A DNA stretch of 64,000 bases, from assembly GCF_000175935.2 (NCBI RefSeq), contig NC_014837.1:558001-622000 (forward strand), given 5' to 3'. A model generated the notes under the pieces. It searched no databases. It saw only the letters and a program-made list of their open reading frames with translations, and was not told the origin of the DNA. The translations under genes and the position numbers were made by a program. The stretch is from Pantoea sp. At-9b (lineage in GTDB: Bacteria; Pseudomonadota; Gammaproteobacteria; Enterobacterales; Enterobacteriaceae). Shown here piece after piece: positions 28,216-38,219 of this stretch (position 1 is the stretch's first letter; the number at the start of each line of letters is the position of its first letter).

Positions 28216-29049
28216 ATGAAGTTGTACGCCCGTGATACCCATCTCGATCTCTCGTTTCCCCATGTGATGGGCATTTTAAATGTCACGCCGGACTCCTTCT
28301 CCGATGGCGGGAAGCACAATTCATTGGTGGATGCGCTCACGCACACCAATGAGATGGTTAATGCGGGGGCGACCATTATTGATGTGGGTGGCGAATCGAC
28401 GCGCCCGGGAGCGGATGAGGTCAGTGTTGAAGAAGAGCTGGAGCGCGTTATCCCGGTGGTGGAAGCGATTGCGCAGCGTTTCGAGGTATGGATTTCAGTC
28501 GATACCTCAAAAGCAGAAGTGATCCGCGAATCCGCGCGAGTGGGTGCTCACATCATTAATGACATTCGCTCGCTATCTGAACCCGGTGCAATGCAGGCTG
28601 CGGCAGAGACCGGGTTACCGGTGTGTCTGATGCATATGCAGGGGGAGCCACGCACCATGCAGCAGGCACCGCAGTATCAAAACATCGTCAGCGAAGTGGA
28701 TGCTTACTTCACCGAACAGATCGCACGTTGTGTCGCCGCAGGGATTAAAAAAGAGAATCTGCTACTCGACCCCGGCTTTGGTTTCGGTAAGAATCTCAGC
28801 CACAACTATGAGCTGCTGGCTGAATTGAGCCATTTTCACCATTTCGGCATGCCGTTATTGGTGGGGATGTCGCGTAAGTCGATGATTGGCCAGTTGCTGA
28901 ATGTCGGTCCGGCGCAGCGTCTGACTGGCAGCCTGACGTGTGCGGTGATCGCCGCCATGCAGGGCGCACACATTATTCGCGTGCACGACGTGAAAGAAAC
29001 TGTTGAAGCGATGCGTGTGGTTGAAGCGACACGCAGAGCAAAAGGATAA
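28216..29049 (+). CDS. folP: FolP, dihydropteroate synthase
   Basis: FolP condenses p-aminobenzoate with dihydropterin pyrophosphate in folate synthesis and is the sulfonamide target. The ATG at 28216 has a perfect AAGGAGG site 8 bases upstream and gives 277 residues (E. coli 282). Motifs are intact: [47 protein letters not shown] and RVHDVKET. The open frame upstream to 27988 overlaps ftsH and is rejected. glmM starts 7 bases after its stop. Confidence 0.97.
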   Translation: MKLYARDTHLDLSFPHVMGILNVTPDSFSDGGKHNSLVDALTHTNEMVNAGATIIDVGGESTRPGADEVSVEEELERVIPVVEAIAQRFEVWISVDTSKAEVIRESARVGAHIINDIRSLSEPGAMQAAAETGLPVCLMHMQGEPRTMQQAPQYQNIVSEVDAYFTEQIARCVAAGIKKENLLLDPGFGFGKNLSHNYELLAELSHFHHFGMPLLVGMSRKSMIGQLLNVGPAQRLTGSLTCAVIAAMQGAHIIRVHDVKETVEAMRVVEATRRAKG

Positions 29050-29056
29050 AAAAGGC

Positions 29057-30391
29057 ATGAGCGAGCGTAAATATTTCGGTACGGATGGGATTCGCGGCAA
29101 AGTGGGTGAGGCACCAATTACCCCGGATTTCGTTCTGAAGCTGGGCTGGGCGGCGGGTAAAGTGCTGGCCCGTCACGGTTCTAAGAAGGTGTTGATCGGC
29201 AAAGATACGCGTATTTCAGGCTACATGCTGGAATCGGCACTCGAAGCGGGTCTGGCAGCAGCGGGCTTGTCTGCGGCATTTACCGGTCCGATGCCGACCC
29301 CGGCGATTGCTTACCTGACACGGACTTTCCGTGCCGAAGCCGGTATTGTGATTTCCGCCTCGCATAACCCGTTCGACGACAACGGTATTAAATTTTTCTC
29401 TGCGGAAGGCACCAAATTGCCTGACGAAGTGGAAGAGGCGATCGAGCTGGAGATGGAAAAACCGATCACCTGTGTTGAGTCGGCGGAGTTGGGGCGCGCC
29501 AGTCGCATAGTGGATGCCGCCGGGCGTTACATCGAATTCTGCAAAGGCACCTTCCCCAGCGAGCTGAGCCTGAACGGTTTAAAAATCGTGGTGGATTGTG
29601 CTAACGGGGCGACCTACCACATTGCCCCCAATGTGCTGCGCGAACTTGGCGCGACAGTGATTGCCATCGCGACCCAGCCTGATGGTATGAACATCAATAA
29701 AAACTGCGGTGCAACCGACCTGCGCATGTTGCAGCAACGCGTACTGGATGAGAAGGCCGATATTGGTCTGGCTTACGATGGTGACGGCGACCGCATCATG
29801 ATGGTCGACCATTTGGGTGCGAAGGTCGATGGCGATCAGATCCTCTACATCATTGCGCGTGAAGGTTTACGTCAGGGGCAACTGCGCGGTGGCGTGGTGG
29901 GAACGCTGATGAGCAACATGGGCCTCGAACTGGCGCTGAAACAGCTGGGTATCCCGTTTGTGCGTGCCAAAGTCGGCGACCGCTATGTGCTGGAAAAAAT
30001 GCAGGAGAAGGGCTGGCGTCTGGGGGCAGAAAACTCCGGTCATGTCATTCTGCTGGACAAAACCACGACCGGCGATGGCATCGTTGCAAGTTTGCAAGTA
30101 CTTACTGCAATGGTGCAAAACCATATGAGCCTGCACGATCTGTGTAGCGGCATGAAGATGCTGCCACAGGTGTTGGTGAATGTCCGTTTCAGCGGCAGCA
30201 GCGATCCTTTGCAGAGCGATGCGGTCAAAGCGGCCAGTGCAGAAGTGGAAAAAACGCTGGCGGGTCGTGGCCGCGTCCTGTTACGCAAATCTGGCACCGA
30301 GCCGCTGATTCGTGTGATGGTTGAAGGCGAAGATGAAGCGCAGGTCACCGCGCTGGCACACAAAATTGCCGATGCGGTGAAGGCGGTTTAA
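29057..30391 (+). CDS. glmM: GlmM, phosphoglucosamine mutase
   Basis: GlmM converts glucosamine-6-phosphate to glucosamine-1-phosphate for UDP-GlcNAc synthesis. The 444 residues (E. coli 445) carry the phosphoserine loop [12 protein letters not shown] with Ser102, the metal loop YDGDGDRI (about 240-246), the sugar-binding GAENSGHV and the phosphate-binding [21 protein letters not shown] precedes the ATG at 29057. It is co-oriented and tightly spaced with folP. Confidence 0.97.
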   Translation: MSERKYFGTDGIRGKVGEAPITPDFVLKLGWAAGKVLARHGSKKVLIGKDTRISGYMLESALEAGLAAAGLSAAFTGPMPTPAIAYLTRTFRAEAGIVISASHNPFDDNGIKFFSAEGTKLPDEVEEAIELEMEKPITCVESAELGRASRIVDAAGRYIEFCKGTFPSELSLNGLKIVVDCANGATYHIAPNVLRELGATVIAIATQPDGMNINKNCGATDLRMLQQRVLDEKADIGLAYDGDGDRIMMVDHLGAKVDGDQILYIIAREGLRQGQLRGGVVGTLMSNMGLELALKQLGIPFVRAKVGDRYVLEKMQEKGWRLGAENSGHVILLDKTTTGDGIVASLQVLTAMVQNHMSLHDLCSGMKMLPQVLVNVRFSGSSDPLQSDAVKAASAEVEKTLAGRGRVLLRKSGTEPLIRVMVEGEDEAQVTALAHKIADAVKAV

Positions 30392-30609
30392 CGGCACATC
30401 TGGCGGTAAGATTTTTCTCTTTCCGCCTGTAAAATCACCATGATGGCGCTTTTTTCCGCAATTGATGAGGTTCGTGAAAATTGCGCTTGCAGAGCTATGT
30501 GCCTTTGGTTAGTATTCACACCCGCTTCTGATGGGTGATGACGAGACTCCCCATCGATACTGGTTGAAGCTTTAACTGTGCGGTTTACGCGCAAGGAAAC
30601 AGGTTGATT

Positions 30610-30942
30610 ATGTACGAAGCTCTTTTAGTTGTTTTCCTTATTGTGGCACTGGGCCTTGTCGGTCTGATCATGCTGCAACAAGGTAAAGGCGCTGATATGG
30701 GAGCATCATTTGGTGCAGGCGCTTCTGCGACGCTGTTCGGTTCTACCGGGTCTGGTAACTTCATGACTCGCATGACCGCAGTGCTGGCGACGCTGTTCTT
30801 CATCATCAGCCTGATTCTGGGTAACCTGAACACGAATAAAACTTCCAAAGGAAGCGAGTGGGAAAATCTGACTGCGCCGGCTAAATCTGAACAGACTCAG
30901 CCCGCAAAACCGGCAACCCCGGGTAACGATATCCCGCAGTAA
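30610..30942 (+). CDS. secG: SecG, preprotein translocase subunit
   Basis: SecG is the small SecYEG subunit that eases protein translocation. The 110 residues equal E. coli SecG. Two transmembrane helices (about 2-21 and 53-73) are joined by the glycine-rich cytoplasmic loop GKGADMGASFGAGASATLFG; the hydrophilic C-tail is Lys/Pro-rich. The ATG at 30610 (MYEALLVVF) is used, not the TTG six bases earlier. It lies 218 bases after glmM in a gap with no evident gene, and the leuU tRNA follows 47 bases later. Confidence 0.96.
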   Translation: MYEALLVVFLIVALGLVGLIMLQQGKGADMGASFGAGASATLFGSTGSGNFMTRMTAVLATLFFIISLILGNLNTNKTSKGSEWENLTAPAKSEQTQPAKPATPGNDIPQ

Positions 30943-30989
30943 GATCGTCAGCTTGCAGTGCGACATATTATCGTCGCCGTCAGTGAAGT

Positions 30990-31076
30990 GCCGAGGTGGT
31001 GGAATTGGTAGACACGCTACCTTGAGGTGGTAGTGCCCGATTGGGCTTACGGGTTCAAGTCCCGTCCTCGGTACCA
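30990..31076 (+). tRNA. leuU: tRNA-Leu(GAG)
   Basis: An 87-base class II tRNA with acceptor GCCGAGG/CCTCGGT, long variable arm, TTCAAGT T-loop and encoded CCA end. The anticodon loop TTGAGGT gives anticodon GAG at 31024-31026. It matches E. coli leuU almost base for base and lies after secG, as in E. coli. Confidence 0.98.
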
Positions 31077-31135
31077 AATCTCAGTATGACTTGCAATTTT
31101 TGCATGTTCGGCGTAACATTCGCCACGTTTTCGGA

Positions 31136-31212
<77 letters not shown>

Positions 31213-31336
31213 CTTTCCCTTAGAGTTCTTTTTCAAATATACTGTATGCATCGACGGACGCATTCGCAGTGAGTTTTGAAAAAAATTCTTCTGGATTGTG
31301 CTCCGAGCCGCATCGCGGCATACAGGGTCCAGTCAC

Positions 31337-31364
31337 AAAAAGCCCCGATTTTTCGGGGTTTTTT
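31337..31364 (+). terminator. Hairpin terminator between metY and rimP
   Basis: CCCCGA (31343-31348) and TCGGGG (31353-31358) with flanking A and T runs. As in E. coli, partial termination here would separate tRNA from rimP-nusA expression. Confidence 0.8.
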
Positions 31365-31424
31365 GTTATCAGGAAATCGCAACACTGGGCTATTAGGCCC
31401 TTTTTTTATGTCTTGGGGGTGGGC

Positions 31425-31877
31425 TTGTCCACATTAGAGCAAAAATTGACAGAGTTGATCTCTGCTCCGGTAGAAGCGCTTGGCTACGAATTGGTCGGTA
31501 TCGAATTCATTCGTGGTCGCACATCAACCTTGCGCATCTATATTGATAGTGAAGAGGGTATCAATGTTGATGATTGCGCCGATGTCAGCCACCAGGTCAG
31601 CGCGGTAATGGATGTGGAAGATCCCATCACCGTGGCTTATAACCTTGAAGTTTCCTCACCGGGTCTCGACCGTCCTCTTTTTACTGCTGAACACTACGCG
31701 CGTTTTGCCGGTGAAGAGGTGGGTCTGGTCCTGCGTATGGCCGTGCAGAACCGCCGCAAATGGCAGGGCATCATTAAGTCTGTTGAAGGCGAGATGATCA
31801 CGGTAACCGTTGAGGGTAAGGATGAAGTGTTCGCGCTGAGCAACATTCAGAAAGCGAACCTGGTCCCCCACTTTTAA
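31425..31877 (+). CDS. rimP: RimP, 30S ribosome maturation factor
   Basis: RimP assists assembly of the 30S head. The best start is TTG at 31425, preceded by GGGGGTGGGC. It gives 150 residues, the E. coli length, beginning (M)[20 protein letters not shown]; the longer frame from 31269 crosses the metY terminator and is rejected. The core [24 protein letters not shown] and [10 protein letters not shown] is conserved. nusA starts 24 bases after its stop. Confidence 0.94.
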   Translation: MSTLEQKLTELISAPVEALGYELVGIEFIRGRTSTLRIYIDSEEGINVDDCADVSHQVSAVMDVEDPITVAYNLEVSSPGLDRPLFTAEHYARFAGEEVGLVLRMAVQNRRKWQGIIKSVEGEMITVTVEGKDEVFALSNIQKANLVPHF

Positions 31878-31901
31878 AAGTCCGGATTGAGGCTAACCAG
31901 G

Positions 31902-33389
31902 ATGAACAAAGAGATCTTAGCTGTAGTAGAAGCCGTTTCTAACGAAAAAGCCCTGCCGCGTGAGAAAATCTTCGAAGCGCTGGAGAGCGCTTTGGCCACT
32001 GCGACCAAAAAGAAGTATGAACAGGAAATCGACGTGCGTGTCAGCATTGACCGCCGTAGTGGCGATTTCGATACTTTCCGTCGCTGGCTGATTGTTGATG
32101 AAGTGACACAGCCGACTCGTGAGATCACGCTGGAAGCAGCCCGCTTCGAAGATGAAGCATTCAATCTGGGCGATTTTGTTGAAGATCAGATTGAATCGGT
32201 CACCTTTGACCGTATTACCACCCAGACGGCGAAGCAGGTTATCGTGCAGAAAGTGCGCGAAGCTGAGCGCGCCATGGTGGTCGATCAGTTCCGCGAGCAA
32301 GAAGGCGACATCATCACGGGCGTGGTGAAGAAAGTGAACCGCGACAACATCACGCTGGACCTCGGCAGCAATGCTGAAGCGGTCATTGTACGTGAAGATA
32401 TGCTGCCGCGTGAAAACTTCCGCCCAGGCGACCGTATTCGCGGTGTGCTGTATGCTGTGCGTCCAGAAGCGCGTGGTGCGCAACTGTTTGTGACCCGCTC
32501 GAAGCCGGAAATGCTGATCGAACTGTTCCGCATCGAAGTACCAGAGATTGGTGAAGAAGTTATTGAGATCAAAGCGGCAGCGCGTGATCCCGGTTCTCGC
32601 GCCAAAATCGCGGTGAAAACCAATGACAAACGTATCGATCCGGTGGGTGCCTGCGTAGGTATGCGTGGCGCTCGTGTGCAGGCTGTCTCCAGCGAACTGG
32701 GTGGCGAGCGTATCGATATCGTGCTGTGGGACGACAACCCGGCGCAGTTTGTCATTAACGCTATGGCTCCGGCTGATGTAGCGTCAATTGTGGTGGATGA
32801 AGACAATCACACCATGGATATCGCTGTTGAAGCTGGCAATCTGGCTCAGGCGATCGGCCGTAACGGCCAAAACGTGCGTCTGGCTTCCCAGCTGAGCGGT
32901 TGGGAACTGAACGTAATGACCGTCGATGACCTGCAGGCGAAGCATCAGGCTGAAGCCCACGCTGCCATCGATATGTTCACCAAACATCTCGACATCGACG
33001 AAGAGTTTGCCACCATTCTGGTGGAAGAGGGCTTCTCTTCTCTTGAAGAGCTGGCATATGTACCGATCAACGAGCTGCTGGAAATTGATGGCCTCGATGA
33101 AGACACGGTAGAAGCCCTGCGTGAACGAGCAAAAAATGCGTTAACTACCCTGGCACTGGCGAAAGAAGAGAGCCGTGGCAATCAGGAACCTGCTGAGGAT
33201 CTTCTGAATCTCGAGGGTCTGGATCGTGCGCTGGCTTACCGTCTGGCAGCGATTGGCGTTTGCACGCTGGAAGATCTTGCCGAGCAAGGTGTCGACGATC
33301 TGACAGATATCGAAGGGCTGGATGATGAGAAAGCCGGCGCGCTGATCATGGCCGCGCGTAATATCTGCTGGTTCGGCGATGACGCATAA
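31902..33389 (+). CDS. nusA: NusA transcription termination/antitermination factor
   Basis: NusA binds RNA polymerase and RNA to modulate pausing, termination and antitermination. The 495 residues equal E. coli NusA. They contain an N-terminal RNAP-binding domain (1-130), an S1 domain (about 135-200, [11 protein letters not shown]), two KH domains ([14 protein letters not shown] and [13 protein letters not shown]) and two C-terminal acidic repeats (about 360-495). The ATG at 31902 follows CCAGG; an earlier in-frame start at 31887 is not conserved. infB follows 17 bases later. Confidence 0.97.
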   Translation: MNKEILAVVEAVSNEKALPREKIFEALESALATATKKKYEQEIDVRVSIDRRSGDFDTFRRWLIVDEVTQPTREITLEAARFEDEAFNLGDFVEDQIESVTFDRITTQTAKQVIVQKVREAERAMVVDQFREQEGDIITGVVKKVNRDNITLDLGSNAEAVIVREDMLPRENFRPGDRIRGVLYAVRPEARGAQLFVTRSKPEMLIELFRIEVPEIGEEVIEIKAAARDPGSRAKIAVKTNDKRIDPVGACVGMRGARVQAVSSELGGERIDIVLWDDNPAQFVINAMAPADVASIVVDEDNHTMDIAVEAGNLAQAIGRNGQNVRLASQLSGWELNVMTVDDLQAKHQAEAHAAIDMFTKHLDIDEEFATILVEEGFSSLEELAYVPINELLEIDGLDEDTVEALRERAKNALTTLALAKEESRGNQEPAEDLLNLEGLDRALAYRLAAIGVCTLEDLAEQGVDDLTDIEGLDDEKAGALIMAARNICWFGDDA

Positions 33390-33406
33390 TTACAGGAAGG
33401 AACAGC

Positions 33407-36100
33407 ATGACAGATGTAACCGTAAAATCGCTGGCCGCCGAAATTCAGACTCCGGTAGATCGCCTGGTACAGCAATTTGCTGATGCGGGGATCCGTAAGT
33501 CTGAGAACGACGCGGTGACCCAGCAAGAGAAAGAGACCTTATTGTCCCACCTGAATCGTGAACATGGTCAGGCCGGTTCAGGTAAACTGACGCTGCAACG
33601 TAAAACTCGCAGCACCTTGAATATTCCTGGCACCGGGGGTAAAAGTAAGTCGGTGCAAATCGAAGTCCGCAAAAAGCGCACCTATGTGAAGGGTGATGCA
33701 GAAGCCGAAGCGCAGGCTCAGGCTGAAGCTGAAGCCGAGGCGCAGCGTGAAGCGGAAGAGAAGGCGCGTCGCGAGGCGGAAGAACAAGCCCGTCGCGAAG
33801 CTGAACAAAAAGCGCAACGTGAAGCCGAAGAAAAAGCCAAGCGCGAAGCCGCTGACAAGGCGAAGCGTGAAGCAGCGGAAAATGACAAAGTGACTAATCA
33901 ACCTACCGACGAACTAACCAAAGCCGCGAATTCAGACAAGGCCCGTCGTGAAGCCGAAGCCGCAGAACTGAAGCGTAAAGCCGAAGAAGAAGCGCGCCGT
34001 AAGCTGGAAGAAAACGCACGCCGTGCGGCTGAAGAAGCCCGCCGTCTGGCTGAAGAAAAATCAGCTGAATGGGAAAAACCGGAAGAAGAGGATAAAGGCG
34101 ACTACCACGTCACCACCTCGACCCATGCCCGTCAGGCTGAAGATGAAAACGATCGCGAAGTTGAAGGCGGTCGTGGTCGTGGCCGCACCACCAAAGCTGC
34201 GCGTCCAGCCAAGAAAGGCAACAAGCATTCTGAAGCCAAAACCGACCGTGAAGAAGCGCGTGCCGCTGTTCGTGGTGGTAAAGGCGGTAAACATCGCAAA
34301 CCGAGCTCCCTGCAGCAGGGCTTCAACAAGCCAGCTCAGGCAGTGAACCGTGATGTTATCATCGGTGAAACCATCACTGTTTCAGAATTGGCTAACAAAA
34401 TGGCCGTGAAAGGTTCCCTGGTCATCAAAGCGATGATGAAGATGGGCGCTATGGCGACCATTAACCAGGTTATCGATCAGGAAACTGCCCAGCTGGTTGC
34501 GGAAGAAATGGGTCACAAAGTGATCCTGCGCCGTGAGAATGAGCTGGAAGAAGCGGTGATGGACGATCGTGATACCGATGCTGCGCAGGAAAGCCGCGCA
34601 CCGGTCGTGACCATCATGGGTCACGTTGACCACGGTAAAACGTCGTTACTGGATTACATCCGCTCCACCAAAGTCGCCTCAGGCGAAGCGGGCGGCATTA
34701 CCCAGCACATCGGTGCTTACCACGTCGAAACCGAAAACGGCATGATCACCTTCCTGGATACCCCGGGCCACGCCGCGTTTACCGCGATGCGTGCACGTGG
34801 TGCACAGGCAACGGATATCGTTATCCTGGTGGTGGCAGCAGATGACGGCGTGATGCCTCAGACCATCGAAGCTATCCAGCACGCGAAAGCGGCCGGTGTG
34901 CCGGTTGTGGTTGCCGTGAACAAGATCGACAAACCAGAAGCCGATCCGGATCGCGTTAAGAACGAGCTGACGCAGTACGGTATCATCCCGGAAGAGTGGG
35001 GCGGCGAGAACATGTTCGTCAACGTCTCTGCGAAAGCCGGTACGGGTATTGATGACCTGTTGAACGCCATTCTGCTGCAGGCGGAAGTTCTGGAACTGAC
35101 TGCTATCCGTGAAGGTATGGCAAGCGGCGTGGTGATTGAATCGTTCCTCGACAAAGGTCGTGGTCCGGTCGCTACCGTTCTGGTGCGTGAAGGTACGCTG
35201 AATAAAGGCGACATCGTGCTGTGCGGCTTCGAGTATGGCCGTGTGCGTGCGATGCGTGACGAGCTGGGCCGTGAGGTATTGGCTGCGGGTCCGTCAATTC
35301 CGGTCGAAATCCTCGGCTTGTCCGGTGTTCCGGCGGCTGGTGATGAAGCCACCGTGGTTCGTGACGAGAAGAAAGCACGTGAAGTTGCACTCTATCGTCA
35401 GGGTAAATTCCGCGAAGTGAAACTGGCGCGTCAGCAGAAATCTAAGCTGGAAAACATGTTTGCCAACATGACCGAAGGCGAAGTGTCCGAGCTGAACATC
35501 GTACTGAAATCCGACGTACAGGGTTCTGTGGAAGCGATCTCCGACTCTCTGCTGAAACTCTCCACCGACGAAGTGAAGGTGAAGATTATCGGTTCGGGTG
35601 TGGGTGGTATCACCGAAACCGACGCCACGCTGGCAGCAGCTTCCAACGCGATTATTCTTGGCTTCAACGTGCGTGCCGATGCATCTGCTCGCCGCGTGAT
35701 CGAAGCGGAAAGCGTGGATCTGCGTTACTACTCCGTCATCTATAACCTGATCGACGAAGTGAAAGCAGCGATGAGCGGCATGCTGGCTCCGGAATACAAA
35801 CAGCAGATCATCGGTCTGGCTGAAGTTCGTGATGTGTTCAAATCACCGAAATTCGGCGCGATCGCGGGCTGTATGGTTACCGAAGGCAACATCAAGCGTC
35901 ACAACCCGATCCGCGTTCTGCGCGACAACGTTGTTATCTACGAAGGCGAGCTGGAATCTCTGCGTCGCTTTAAAGACGATGTCAACGAAGTGCGTAACGG
36001 CATGGAGTGTGGTATCGGCGTGAAGAACTACAACGACGTTCGTGTCGGTGACATGATCGAAGTCTTTGAAGTGATTGAAGTTAAACGCACCATCGATTGA
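33407..36100 (+). CDS. infB: Translation initiation factor IF-2
   Basis: IF-2 delivers fMet-tRNA to the 30S subunit and promotes subunit joining. The 897 residues (E. coli 890) comprise an N-terminal subdomain, a long Glu/Ala/Arg-rich helical linker (about 100-220), a basic region, and the G domain with GHVDHGKT (405-412), DTPGH and NKID, then domains II, III and the fMet-tRNA-binding C2. A conserved in-frame GTG at 33890 (residue 162, in DKVTNQ) corresponds to the E. coli IF2-beta internal start. AGGAAGGAA precedes the ATG. It is in the rimP-nusA-infB-rbfA-truB run. Confidence 0.98.
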   Translation: MTDVTVKSLAAEIQTPVDRLVQQFADAGIRKSENDAVTQQEKETLLSHLNREHGQAGSGKLTLQRKTRSTLNIPGTGGKSKSVQIEVRKKRTYVKGDAEAEAQAQAEAEAEAQREAEEKARREAEEQARREAEQKAQREAEEKAKREAADKAKREAAENDKVTNQPTDELTKAANSDKARREAEAAELKRKAEEEARRKLEENARRAAEEARRLAEEKSAEWEKPEEEDKGDYHVTTSTHARQAEDENDREVEGGRGRGRTTKAARPAKKGNKHSEAKTDREEARAAVRGGKGGKHRKPSSLQQGFNKPAQAVNRDVIIGETITVSELANKMAVKGSLVIKAMMKMGAMATINQVIDQETAQLVAEEMGHKVILRRENELEEAVMDDRDTDAAQESRAPVVTIMGHVDHGKTSLLDYIRSTKVASGEAGGITQHIGAYHVETENGMITFLDTPGHAAFTAMRARGAQATDIVILVVAADDGVMPQTIEAIQHAKAAGVPVVVAVNKIDKPEADPDRVKNELTQYGIIPEEWGGENMFVNVSAKAGTGIDDLLNAILLQAEVLELTAIREGMASGVVIESFLDKGRGPVATVLVREGTLNKGDIVLCGFEYGRVRAMRDELGREVLAAGPSIPVEILGLSGVPAAGDEATVVRDEKKAREVALYRQGKFREVKLARQQKSKLENMFANMTEGEVSELNIVLKSDVQGSVEAISDSLLKLSTDEVKVKIIGSGVGGITETDATLAAASNAIILGFNVRADASARRVIEAESVDLRYYSVIYNLIDEVKAAMSGMLAPEYKQQIIGLAEVRDVFKSPKFGAIAGCMVTEGNIKRHNPIRVLRDNVVIYEGELESLRRFKDDVNEVRNGMECGIGVKNYNDVRVGDMIEVFEVIEVKRTID

Positions 36101-36124
36101 TCATCATCTGATGTGTTGCAATTT

Positions 36125-36143
36125 GGGAGGCCGCTGGCCTCCC
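36125..36143 (+). other. Hairpin between infB and rbfA
   Basis: GGGAGGCC (36125-36132) and GGCCTCCC (36136-36143) form a perfect 8-base stem with a 3-base loop. No T-run follows, so it may be an mRNA stability or processing structure more than a terminator. Confidence 0.55.
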
Positions 36144-36165
36144 GAATTATTTGGGAGAAAGCATA

Positions 36166-36573
36166 ATGGCGAAAGAATTTGGCCGCCCACAGCGCGTTTC
36201 ACAGGAATTGCAGAAAGAGATCGCAATCATCCTGCAGCGCGAAATCAAAGATCCTCGCCTCGGTATGATGGTGACGGTATCTGGCGTTGAAGTGTCACGC
36301 GATCTGGCTTATGCCAAGGTGTTTGTCACTTTTCTGAATGATAAAGACGAAGAAGCAGTGAAAAACGGCCTGAAAGCGCTGAAAGAGGCTTCAGGTTATA
36401 TCCGCACTTTAGTCGGCAAAGCGATGCGTCTGCGCATTGTGCCTGAACTGACCTTCTTCTATGACAACTCGTTGATCGAAGGGATGCGCATGTCAAACCT
36501 CGTCACCAACGTTGTCAAAAATGATGCTGAGCGCCGTGGCGATCATGCAACGGACGACGACAAGGAGGATTGA
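36166..36573 (+). CDS. rbfA: Ribosome-binding factor A
   Basis: RbfA is a KH-like 30S maturation factor needed for 16S 5' end processing, especially in the cold. The 135 residues (E. coli 133) start [20 protein letters not shown], with the conserved [19 protein letters not shown] core and an acidic tail. TTGGGAGAAAGC supplies the ribosome site for the ATG at 36166. Its stop overlaps the truB start by one base (TGATG). Confidence 0.97.
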   Translation: MAKEFGRPQRVSQELQKEIAIILQREIKDPRLGMMVTVSGVEVSRDLAYAKVFVTFLNDKDEEAVKNGLKALKEASGYIRTLVGKAMRLRIVPELTFFYDNSLIEGMRMSNLVTNVVKNDAERRGDHATDDDKED

Positions 36574-37517
36574 TGAGTCGTCCTCGTCGTCGCGGTCGCG
36601 ATGTGCATGGTGTATTGCTGCTGGATAAGCATCAGGGTGCGTCTTCGAATGACGTGCTACAAAAAGTAAAACGCATCTTTAATGCGAATAAAGCGGGCCA
36701 TACCGGTGCGCTGGATCCGTTGGCAACCGGAATGCTGCCGATCTGTCTGGGTGAGGCCACCAAGTTTTCCCAGTACCTGCTGGATTCAGATAAACGTTAC
36801 CGGGTGATTGCCCGTCTGGGTGAGCGCACCGATACGTCGGATGCTGACGGTAACCTGGTCGAAACCCGTCCGGTCACCTTTACGCAGGCCGAACTGGATG
36901 CCGCGCTGGAAAGTTTTCGTGGCGATACCCAGCAGATCCCGACCATGTTTTCGGCGTTGAAGCATCAGGGACGTCCGTTGTACGAGTATGCGCGTCAGGG
37001 GATTACCGTTGAGCGTGAAGCCCGTCCTGTCACGGTGTATGAACTGCTGTTTATTCGCTGGGAAGGGGATGAGCTGGAGCTGGAAATCCACTGCTCCAAA
37101 GGCACCTATATTCGTACCATCATCGACGACCTTGGTGAGAAACTCGGTTGCGGTGCGCATGTGATCATGTTGCGTCGCTTGCAAGTGTCACGCTATCCGG
37201 CCGAGAAAATGGTCACGCTGGAACAGTTGCAGGCGTTGCTGGAACAAGCGAATGCGGCAGAAATCGCCCCCGCTGAGTTGCTCGATCCCCTGCTGTTGCC
37301 GATGGACAGTCCGGCTGCGGATTTTCCGGAAGTGAATTTACCGGATGCGGTTGCTGCCTTCTTCAAGCTGGGCCAGCCGGTACAGGCCGCTGATGTTCCT
37401 GCCTCTGGTTTGGTACGCGTCACCGAAGGTGAAGCGCGCAAATTTATCGGTATGGCAGAGATTGACGACCGATCGCGCGTTGCCCCACGCCGTCTGGTGG
37501 TAGAATTTCCGCAATAG
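36573..37517 (+). CDS. truB: TruB, tRNA pseudouridine-55 synthase
   Basis: TruB makes pseudouridine 55 in the T loop of tRNAs and acts as a tRNA chaperone. The 314 residues equal E. coli TruB. The catalytic Asp lies in [14 protein letters not shown] (about 48), with further motifs [21 protein letters not shown] and the C-terminal PUA domain ([13 protein letters not shown]). The ATG at 36573 is taken over the TTG three bases earlier; AAGGAGG lies 6 bases upstream, inside rbfA. Confidence 0.97.
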   Translation: MSRPRRRGRDVHGVLLLDKHQGASSNDVLQKVKRIFNANKAGHTGALDPLATGMLPICLGEATKFSQYLLDSDKRYRVIARLGERTDTSDADGNLVETRPVTFTQAELDAALESFRGDTQQIPTMFSALKHQGRPLYEYARQGITVEREARPVTVYELLFIRWEGDELELEIHCSKGTYIRTIIDDLGEKLGCGAHVIMLRRLQVSRYPAEKMVTLEQLQALLEQANAAEIAPAELLDPLLLPMDSPAADFPEVNLPDAVAAFFKLGQPVQAADVPASGLVRVTEGEARKFIGMAEIDDRSRVAPRRLVVEFPQ

Positions 37518-37539
37518 TGCGGTTTGCCCAACGGGGCAT

Positions 37540-37568
37540 TTGCGTTGCCGCTGGGCGAAGAGTAGAAT
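37540..37568 (+). promoter_or_regulatory. Candidate rpsO promoter
   Basis: TTGCGT (37540-37545), a 17-base spacer and TAGAAT (37563-37568) lie just after truB and about 70 bases before rpsO, where E. coli also has an rpsO promoter. Confidence 0.6.
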
Positions 37569-37640
37569 AGCGCGGCTTTAAAAGCGGGCTGCTGAATTAG
37601 AGATCGGCACCCATACATTCATTAATAACTGGAGTTTATT

Positions 37641-37910
37641 ATGTCTCTAAGCGTAGAAGCTAAAGCAGAGATCGTTGCCAAATACGGTCGTGGTGCTAAC
37701 GACAGCGGTTCAACTGAAGTTCAGGTTGCTCTGCTGACTGCTCAGATTAACCACCTGCAGGGTCACTTCTCTGAGCACAAAAAAGACCACCACAGCCGTC
37801 GCGGTCTGCTGCGCATGGTATCCCAGCGTCGTAAGCTGCTGGACTACCTGAAGCGTAAAGACGTTGCACGCTACACCAGCCTGATCGAAAACCTGGGTCT
37901 GCGTCGCTAA
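37641..37910 (+). CDS. rpsO: 30S ribosomal protein S15
   Basis: S15 binds the 16S central domain early in assembly and in E. coli represses its own mRNA through a leader pseudoknot. The 89 residues equal E. coli S15 and include the RNA-contacting [22 protein letters not shown] helix-loop. The roughly 70-base leader from the putative promoter could carry the autoregulatory fold, but I have not folded it. A terminator at 37993-38020 separates it from pnp. Confidence 0.98.
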   Translation: MSLSVEAKAEIVAKYGRGANDSGSTEVQVALLTAQINHLQGHFSEHKKDHHSRRGLLRMVSQRRKLLDYLKRKDVARYTSLIENLGLRR

Positions 37911-37992
37911 GTCTGAAGAATCTGATCAAGGGTGTAGCGCAGACAGTATGCAAAAAAACGCATCTGATGATCAGATTTGTGCGAGTTTCGCG

Positions 37993-38020
37993 AAAAGGGG
38001 GCCTTTATGGCCCCTTTTTT
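37993..38020 (+). terminator. rpsO intrinsic terminator
   Basis: GGGGCC (37998-38003) and GGCCCC (38009-38014) with an upstream A4 and downstream T6. It lies about 85 bases after the rpsO stop. Confidence 0.82.
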
Positions 38021-38092
38021 CGAGCAATCGGCAGCAATCCGGTCCAAACTCATGTATTGTTGCTGAGAGTGATCTTCGCTTGCAGAGGTTCG

Positions 38093-38147
38093 CGCGGCTA
38101 ATGAGAGGCTTTACCGCAGGGGCGGTTAAAGGTTGTCATTAGTCGCG
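38093..38147 (+). promoter_or_regulatory. pnp leader RNase III-type stem-loop
   Basis: CGCGGCTAATGA (38093-38104) pairs with TCATTAGTCGCG (38136-38147, one G-U), and CTTTACCGC pairs with GCGGTTAAAG inside it. This long leader hairpin lies about 70 bases before the pnp start, where E. coli has the RNase III site through which PNPase destabilises its own mRNA. The rest of the 309-base rpsO-pnp gap shows no gene. An antisense SraG-like RNA, as in E. coli, cannot be judged by eye. Confidence 0.65.
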
Positions 38148-38219
38148 AGGATGCAGCTGAAGGTCGGTAATCCCCGGCGGGCCTGAGATGGGCCTGCCCC
38201 GACGTTAAGGACTTTAATT

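Noticed and set aside
33690..34080. Repeated GAAGC/CGTCGC units in infB resembling a tandem repeat array
   Set aside because: They encode the Glu/Ala/Arg-rich helical linker of IF-2, conserved in E. coli; this is protein low complexity, not a CRISPR or satellite.
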